A stretch of 64,000 nucleotides of DNA from Caulobacter sp. SLTY (GTDB lineage: Bacteria > Pseudomonadota > Alphaproteobacteria > Caulobacterales > Caulobacteraceae), in assembly GCF_009905535.1 (NCBI RefSeq), contig NZ_JAAALA010000004.1, positions 62,001 to 126,000 of the forward strand, in the 5' to 3' direction. Made by a program: the position numbers and the translations under genes. The stretch's first letter is position 1; the number at the start of each line of letters is the position of its first letter. Below are positions 59,225 through 64,000 of this stretch, one piece after another. The notes under the pieces were generated by a model. That model saw only the letters and a list, made by a program, of their open reading frames with translations, had not been told where the DNA came from and made no database searches.

Positions 59225-59702
59225 CGCCGCCCCCGCCGGGGGCTTTCGGATCACCGGCTGGCACGTGCTGGCCGGGGTGACGCTGTTCTTCCTGATCGTG
59301 ATCGCCGTGGACGTGCTGTTCATCGTCAAGGCCTACGAGAGCTTCTCCGGCCAGATCGTCAAGAACCCCTATGAAGCCGGGTTGGCGTTCAACCAGCGGC
59401 TCCAGGACCAGAAGCACCAGGTCGAACTCGGCTGGCGGGTCGATGCCGGGCTGGAGGAGACAGGCGAGCTGGTCATCCGGGTCCAGGACCGCGGTGGCGC
59501 GCCGGTGACCGGCCTATCTCCCACCGCCGTGTTCGAGCGTCCCGCCACGGATCGCGGACGCTTGGAACTGGTGTTCCGGGAGGCGGGCGACGGCGTTTAC
59601 CGCGCGCGTACGCCGCTTGGCGCCGGAGCCTGGGACATGACCGCGGTGCTGGACGGGCCCGCCGGTCCGTTCCGCGCCCAGCGCAGGATCACCGCGCCAT
59701 GA
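59211..59702 (+). CDS. ccoH: cbb3 oxidase maturation protein CcoH (FixH)
   Basis: A 163-residue protein with a single N-terminal membrane helix (VLAGVTLFFLIVIAVDVLFI) followed by NPYEAGLAFNQRL-like conserved sequence and a beta-rich periplasmic domain. It is required for stable assembly of the oxidase, together with CcoI. It overlaps both neighbours, ccoG by 14 bases and ccoI by four. Confidence 0.93.
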   Translation: MPTTDAAPAGGFRITGWHVLAGVTLFFLIVIAVDVLFIVKAYESFSGQIVKNPYEAGLAFNQRLQDQKHQVELGWRVDAGLEETGELVIRVQDRGGAPVTGLSPTAVFERPATDRGRLELVFREAGDGVYRARTPLGAGAWDMTAVLDGPAGPFRAQRRITAP

Positions 59703-61873
59703 GCGAAGCGACGGTCGGCGACCTCAGCGCCTTCATCGCCCGCGACGCCGGCGGCCTGGGGCGGCTCGAGCTGCTGGTGCGCGGCGCCCGCTGCGCCGCC
59801 TGTCTGGGCAAGATCGAGCGCGGCGTCGCTGCCCTGCCCGGCGTGGCGGCCAGCCGCTTCAACCTCACCACGGGCAAGCTGACCGTCACCCTGGCGCCCG
59901 GCCAGGGCGACCCGGCCGCCGTCCAGCGGGCGGTCGAGGCCATGGGCTATGGCGCCAGCCTGTTCGACCCGGCCCAGGCCCTGGCGGCCGAGGACCGGGC
60001 GGGTCGCGAGCTGGTCCTGGCCCTCGGCGTGGCCGCCTTCGGGGCCGGCAACGTGATGATGTTCACCGTGCCCGCCTGGGCCGGCCTGTTCGGCCAGGAG
60101 CTGTCGCCGGCCACGCGGGAGATCATGTACTGGCTGGCCGCACTGGTGGCCGCCCCCTGCGCCCTGTTCGCTGGAATGCCCTTCTTCCGCTCGGCCTGGA
60201 GCGCCTTGCGGCGGGGCAAGGCCAACATGGACGTGCCGATCTCGATCGGGGTGTTGCTGACCCTGGCGGTCAGTTTCTCCGAGACCTTGCAGCACGGGGC
60301 CCACGCCTATTTCGACGCGGCCGTCACCCTGCTGTTCCTGCTACTGATCGGCCGCTACCTGGATCACCGCCTGAAGGCGGCCGCCCGGGGCGCGGCCCGT
60401 GATCTACTGGCGCTGCAGGCGCCGGTCGCGGTCCGCCTCGACGCCGCCGGCCGCGAGCATGGCATTCCCGTCGGCGAGGTGGCGGTCGGCGATCGGCTGG
60501 CCGTCGCGCCGGGAGACCGCATTCCGGTCGATGCGGTGATCGAGACCGGCGCCTCTGAGATCGACAACGCCCTGGTCTCCGGCGAGACCGCTCCGGTCCA
60601 GGCCGGGCCGGGCGCCGCCGTCCAGGCGGGGGCCCTCAACCTGTCCGGACGGCTGGTCCTGCGCGCCATCGCCCGCAGCGAGGATTCCACCGTCGCGGCC
60701 ATCGCCAGGCTGATGGAGGCCGGCGCCCAGGCCCGGGGCGCCTATGTTCGCCTGGCCGACAAGGCCGCCGCCCTCTACGTGCCCGTCGTCCATACCCTGG
60801 CGGCGGCGGCTTTCGTCGGCGGGTGGGCGCTCGGGCTGGGCCCACGCGAGGCCCTGTTGCGGGCCGCCGCCGTGCTGATCGTGACCTGTCCCTGCGCCCT
60901 GGGCCTGGCCGTGCCCGCGGTGCAGGTGGCCGCCTCCAGCCGACTGTTCCGGCGCGGGGTGCTGGTCAAGTCCGGTGCAGCCCTCGAGCGGCTGGCCGAG
61001 ATCGACCATGTCGTGTTCGACAAGACCGGGGTCCTGACCGAGGGCCGCCCCCGGCTGCTGAGCTACCTTCCCGCGGTCATTTCCGCCGCCGCCCCGCTGG
61101 CGCGCGCCTCGCGCCATCCGTTGGCCCGAGCCCTGGCCGAGCGGGCCGGCGCCGGGCGGGTGGCGACCGATGTGGTCGAGGTCGCGGGCCTCGGGGTCGA
61201 GGGGCTGATCGACGGGCGCCGGGCACGGCTGGGCCGGGCGGAATTCGTCGGTGTCTCGCCCTCTCCGGGCGGCGAGAGCGAGCTGTGGTTCGGCTTCGAC
61301 GGCGCGACCAAGGTTCGGCTGACCTTCTTCGATCCCGTGCGCCCCGACGCGGCCCGCGCCATCGCCGACCTGCGCGGTCTGGGACTGACCGTCGAGATCC
61401 TGTCGGGCGACCTGCCGGCGCCTGTCGGCCGGGTGGCCAAGGCCGCCGGCGTCACCCAATGGCGCGCCGGACTGACCCCCTTCGACAAGTCTGCGGCGGT
61501 GACCCTGCTGCAGGGCACGGGCCGCAAGGTGCTGATGGTCGGCGACGGCCTCAACGACGCCGCAGCCCTGGCCCTGGCCCACGCCTCGATGGCGCCGGGC
61601 ACGGCTCTGGACGCCAGCCAGAACGCCGCCGATCTGGTGTTTCTCAATGGCGACCTCGCCGCCGTCGCCCAGGCGATCCGGGTCGCCCGCGCGGCGCGCG
61701 CCCGGGCGATGGAGAACTTCGCCTTCTCGGCGCTCTATAATCTCGTTGCCGCCCCCGCCGCGGTGCTGGGCCTGGTCAACCCCTTCGTCGCCGCGATTGC
61801 CATGTCCGGGTCATCCCTGGTGGTGATGCTCAATGCCCTGCGGATGAGCTGGGCGGGAGGACCCTCGCGATGA
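59699..61873 (+). CDS. ccoI: copper-exporting P-type ATPase for cbb3 assembly (CcoI/FixI)
   Basis: A 724-residue P1B-type ATPase. The N-terminal metal-binding motif is CAAC (C32, C35), the membrane CPC motif is in VTCPCALGLAVP, the phosphorylation site is FDKTGVLTEG and the hinge is GDGLNDA. The phosphatase-loop motif reads SGET rather than TGES, as in related FixI proteins. It moves copper to the periplasm for CcoN. The stop overlaps ccoS as ATGA. Confidence 0.95.
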   Translation: MSEATVGDLSAFIARDAGGLGRLELLVRGARCAACLGKIERGVAALPGVAASRFNLTTGKLTVTLAPGQGDPAAVQRAVEAMGYGASLFDPAQALAAEDRAGRELVLALGVAAFGAGNVMMFTVPAWAGLFGQELSPATREIMYWLAALVAAPCALFAGMPFFRSAWSALRRGKANMDVPISIGVLLTLAVSFSETLQHGAHAYFDAAVTLLFLLLIGRYLDHRLKAAARGAARDLLALQAPVAVRLDAAGREHGIPVGEVAVGDRLAVAPGDRIPVDAVIETGASEIDNALVSGETAPVQAGPGAAVQAGALNLSGRLVLRAIARSEDSTVAAIARLMEAGAQARGAYVRLADKAAALYVPVVHTLAAAAFVGGWALGLGPREALLRAAAVLIVTCPCALGLAVPAVQVAASSRLFRRGVLVKSGAALERLAEIDHVVFDKTGVLTEGRPRLLSYLPAVISAAAPLARASRHPLARALAERAGAGRVATDVVEVAGLGVEGLIDGRRARLGRAEFVGVSPSPGGESELWFGFDGATKVRLTFFDPVRPDAARAIADLRGLGLTVEILSGDLPAPVGRVAKAAGVTQWRAGLTPFDKSAAVTLLQGTGRKVLMVGDGLNDAAALALAHASMAPGTALDASQNAADLVFLNGDLAAVAQAIRVARAARARAMENFAFSALYNLVAAPAAVLGLVNPFVAAIAMSGSSLVVMLNALRMSWAGGPSR

Positions 61874-62022
61874 CCATCCTGCTGCTGCTGGCCCCGATCT
61901 CCGTCGGCCTGGCCCTGATCGGTCTCGGCGGCTTCTGGTGGACCGTTCGGGCCGGCCAGTACGAGGACCCCAGGGGCGACGCCGCCCGCATCCTCGACGA
62001 CGCCCACGACAGCGCGCCCTGA
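61870..62022 (+). CDS. ccoS: cbb3 oxidase maturation protein CcoS
   Basis: A 50-residue protein with one membrane helix (LLLLAPISVGLALIGLGGFW) and the family's QYEDPRGDAARIL tail, immediately overlapping the ccoI stop. It is needed for cofactor insertion into CcoN. It closes the ccoGHIS group. Confidence 0.92.
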   Translation: MTILLLLAPISVGLALIGLGGFWWTVRAGQYEDPRGDAARILDDAHDSAP

Positions 62023-62043
62023 CGCGCGGCGCACGGCGGCGGA

Positions 62044-62057
62044 TTGACCTCGATCAA
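62044..62057 (+). promoter_or_regulatory. FixK/FNR box (TTGAC-CTCG-ATCAA) before hemN
   Basis: Nine of ten half-site bases match, centred about 62 bases before hemN and 22 bases after the ccoS stop. The flank AAGGCCGGG fits the extended pattern. Confidence 0.87.
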
Positions 62058-62112
62058 GGCCGGGTCGCTTTCGGCGCGTCATGCGGGACATCCACGCTTC
62101 CGGAGTCCCGCC

Positions 62113-63501
62113 ATGGCCGTTCCCGCACTCTCCGCCGCCCCGGCCCCGCTCGACCGGCGCGGTCTGGTCGAGCGCTTCAGCGGCCGGGCGCCGCGCTACA
62201 CCAGCTATCCGACGGCGGTGCAGTTCACCGAGGCGGTCGACGCCGGCGTTTATCGGGGCTGGCTGGCGGCCCTGCCGGCGGCGGAGGCGGTGTCGCTCTA
62301 CGTCCACCTGCCGTTCTGCGCCCGGCTCTGCTGGTACTGCGGCTGCAATACGCGGGCGGTGAACCGGCCAGAGCCGGTCAGCCGCTATGTCGATGGCCTG
62401 ATCGACGAACTGGCCCTGCTGGAGGCGGCGCTGCCGGCTCGCCTGCCGGCGCGAGCGCTGCACCTGGGCGGGGGGACCCCCAACCTGCTGTCGCGGGACG
62501 ACATGAGCCGGCTGTTCGAGGCCCTGCGCCGGGTCTTCCAGTTTCCGCCGGCGCTGGAGGTGGCGGCCGAGCTGGACCCGGCGGTCCTTACCCGCGAATG
62601 GGTCCTTGCCGCCGCCCATCACGGCCTCAACCGCGCCAGCCTGGGCGTGCAGGACCTCTCCCCTGCGGTGCAGCGGGCGGTGAACCGCATCGAGCCCTTC
62701 GAGGTCGTCGCCCGCGCCGCCGGGTGGCTGCGAGAAGTCGGGGTTCGGTCCCTGAATCTCGACCTGATGTACGGCCTGCCCCGCCAGACACAGGCCGATG
62801 TCCTGACCACCTTGCGACAAGTCCTAACCCTCCGGCCCGAGCGCCTGGCCCTGTTCGGCTACGCCCACGTCCCCTGGATGAAGAGCCACCAGCAGCTGAT
62901 CGACGAGGCCCTGCTTCCCGGGCCCGCCGAGCGGCTCGACCAGAGCGAGGCCGCCGCCGAGCTGCTGGCCGTCGAGGGTTACGTCCGCATCGGCCTCGAC
63001 CACTTCGCCCTGCCCACCGACGACCTCGCCATCGCCCAGCGGGTAGGGCGCCTCCACCGCAATTTCCAGGGCTACACCACCGACGGGGCCGACACCCTGA
63101 TCGGCCTCGGCGCCTCCGCCATCGGCCGCCTGCCCCAAGGCTTCATCCAGAATCAGGGACGGGAGCTGGCCTGGCGCCAGGCCGTCGCGGCAGGCGACCT
63201 GCCCGTCGCGCGCGGCGTCGCCCTGACCGACGACGACCGGTTTCGCGGCGAGATCATCGAGCGGTTGATGTGCGACCTGGCCGTGGACCTCGCCGCGGTC
63301 TGCGCCCGGCATGCCAGGCCCTACCAGGACCTGGCCCCGGCGCTGGCCGACCTGGCCCCGCTGCTCGAAGACGGCCTGGTGGTCCTCGTCGACCAGCGGC
63401 TGGGGGTCACTCAGGACGGCCGGCCGGTCGTTCGTTCAGTGTGCGCCGCCTTCGACCGCTATCTCGACGGCGCGGCGGGCCGCCACGCCAAGGCTCTGTA
63501 A
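62113..63501 (+). CDS. hemN: oxygen-independent coproporphyrinogen III dehydrogenase
   Basis: A 462-residue radical SAM enzyme with the cluster motif CARLCWYC (C69, C73, C76), followed by CGCNTR, and with HLGGGTPN and YGLPRQT typical of HemN. It performs the coproporphyrinogen-to-protoporphyrinogen step without oxygen, supplying heme for the cbb3 oxidase. GGAG precedes the ATG used; the frame is open upstream across the FixK box but without homology. Its own FixK box sets it in the regulon. Confidence 0.95.
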   Translation: MAVPALSAAPAPLDRRGLVERFSGRAPRYTSYPTAVQFTEAVDAGVYRGWLAALPAAEAVSLYVHLPFCARLCWYCGCNTRAVNRPEPVSRYVDGLIDELALLEAALPARLPARALHLGGGTPNLLSRDDMSRLFEALRRVFQFPPALEVAAELDPAVLTREWVLAAAHHGLNRASLGVQDLSPAVQRAVNRIEPFEVVARAAGWLREVGVRSLNLDLMYGLPRQTQADVLTTLRQVLTLRPERLALFGYAHVPWMKSHQQLIDEALLPGPAERLDQSEAAAELLAVEGYVRIGLDHFALPTDDLAIAQRVGRLHRNFQGYTTDGADTLIGLGASAIGRLPQGFIQNQGRELAWRQAVAAGDLPVARGVALTDDDRFRGEIIERLMCDLAVDLAAVCARHARPYQDLAPALADLAPLLEDGLVVLVDQRLGVTQDGRPVVRSVCAAFDRYLDGAAGRHAKAL

Positions 63502-63510
63502 CACCCAGGT

Positions 63511-63524
63511 TTGACCCCTATCAA
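63511..63524 (+). promoter_or_regulatory. FixK/FNR box (TTGAC-CCCT-ATCAA) before the OmpW gene
   Basis: Nine of ten half-site bases match, centred about 75 bases before the porin start and ten bases after the hemN stop. The flank is AAAGCCGGAC, the most divergent of the rightward ones. Confidence 0.85.
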
Positions 63525-63592
63525 AGCCGGACGGTCGCCGACGGACCATGATCCCCACGCCTCCCAGTGAGGCCGACAAAAAGGGGATAGCC

Positions 63593-64000
63593 ATGATCAG
63601 ACACACCGCCCTGGCCGCCGCCGGCCTGCTCCTCACAGCCGTTGCCAGCCCCGCGTTGGCGCAGGAATTCACGCCGAAGGAAAAGGGGACCTGGCTGGTC
63701 ACCGCCCGGGTCAGCGATGTCGCCCCGGACGCGTCGGGCGACATCCGCACCGCCGCCGGCGTCGACACCGGCCTCGACGTCGAGGTCAGCGACTATGTCG
63801 TCCCCACCCTCGGCTTCACCTACTTCGTCACCGATCACATCGCCGTCGAGGCGATCCTGGGGACCAGCAAGCATGAGATCAGCGCCAAGGGCCCCGCCGG
63901 CTCGGTCCGCGTCCACGACACTTGGGTGATCCCGCCGGTGGTCGCCGTGCAATACCACTTCAACCCCAAGGGCCGGGTCAGCCCGTACGTCGGCGCAGGG
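63593..64000 (+). CDS. ompW: OmpW-family outer-membrane protein (3' truncated by window edge)
   Basis: 136 codons are visible. A signal peptide ends in SPALA before QEFTPKEKG, and the mature part shows beta strands with GTWLVTARVSDVAPD, TLGFTYFVTDHIAVEAILGTSKH and VVAVQYHFNPKGRVSPYVGAG, which is the OmpW pattern. AAAAAGGGG precedes the ATG. The C-terminal strands lie beyond the window. OmpW genes are often FNR-dependent, in line with the FixK box upstream. Confidence 0.9.
   Translation, partial: MIRHTALAAAGLLLTAVASPALAQEFTPKEKGTWLVTARVSDVAPDASGDIRTAAGVDTGLDVEVSDYVVPTLGFTYFVTDHIAVEAILGTSKHEISAKGPAGSVRVHDTWVIPPVVAVQYHFNPKGRVSPYVGAG

Overview
The window is GC-rich DNA (estimated by eye at about 70%), almost completely packed with genes, from an alphaproteobacterium. 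The best guess is Caulobacterales, of the Caulobacter/Phenylobacterium/Brevundimonas type. This rests on base composition, a FixK-type regulator with TTGAC-N4-ATCAA boxes, a ccoNOQP-GHIS cluster in alphaproteobacterial order, a holdfast-like polysaccharide locus and the abundance of lipid/aromatic catabolic oxidoreductases. No rRNA, tRNA, CRISPR array, insertion sequence or prophage was seen, and no gene-free stretch exceeds 300 bases.

Region 1 (1-26,200) is a catabolic and regulatory region. It holds a truncated Rieske oxygenase, an aldehyde dehydrogenase, a thiolase, several short-chain dehydrogenases, a FixJ-like response regulator with an orphan receiver and a sensor kinase, and three alpha/beta hydrolases separated by two copies of a 130-bp palindromic repeat. 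It continues with a PadR/membrane-protein pair, a CrtC/AttH-like protein, a Baeyer-Villiger monooxygenase, a tandem TetR regulator, a GMC oxidoreductase coupled to a pantothenate-kinase-like protein, an acyl-CoA dehydrogenase with a divergent LysR gene, a zinc alcohol dehydrogenase and an Old Yellow Enzyme.

Region 2 (26,200-46,800) covers secondary metabolism and surface polysaccharide. A 987-residue protein fuses an acetoacetyl-CoA-synthetase-like adenylation domain, a carrier domain and a thioesterase, and a phosphopantetheinyl transferase gene lies head to head with it. An eight-gene, tightly overlapping operon (36,290 down to 29,766) encodes a transaldolase, a sedoheptulose-7-phosphate isomerase, two GHMP sugar kinases, a heptose bisphosphatase and two nucleotidyltransferases. 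This set fits GDP-heptose synthesis, and the operon ends with an exported GH10 glycosidase. Next come polysaccharide assembly genes in alternating orientations: two GT2 enzymes and an initiating sugar-phosphate transferase, a WecG/TagA transferase and Wzy-like polymerase, a Wzx-like flippase and Wza-like lipoprotein, and a Wzc-like protein with a degraded kinase site followed immediately by a malonyl-CoA-synthetase-like ligase. A low-GC island at about 36,300-36,590 lies between the two halves.

Region 3 (46,800-64,000) is an oxygen-limitation regulon. A FixK-type regulator is followed by eight FixK/FNR boxes within 16 kb, each 50-75 bases before a start codon. They precede a host-attachment-like protein with an MBL-fold RNase-like protein, a DUF883-like membrane protein, an alcohol dehydrogenase, a small lipoprotein cytochrome c with a universal stress protein and a flavodoxin-fold reductase, a cupin, the cbb3 oxidase genes ccoNOQP with maturation genes ccoGHIS, hemN, and an OmpW-type porin cut by the window end. 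Together they would build high-affinity respiration (oxidase, copper insertion, oxygen-independent heme synthesis) plus stress functions when oxygen falls.
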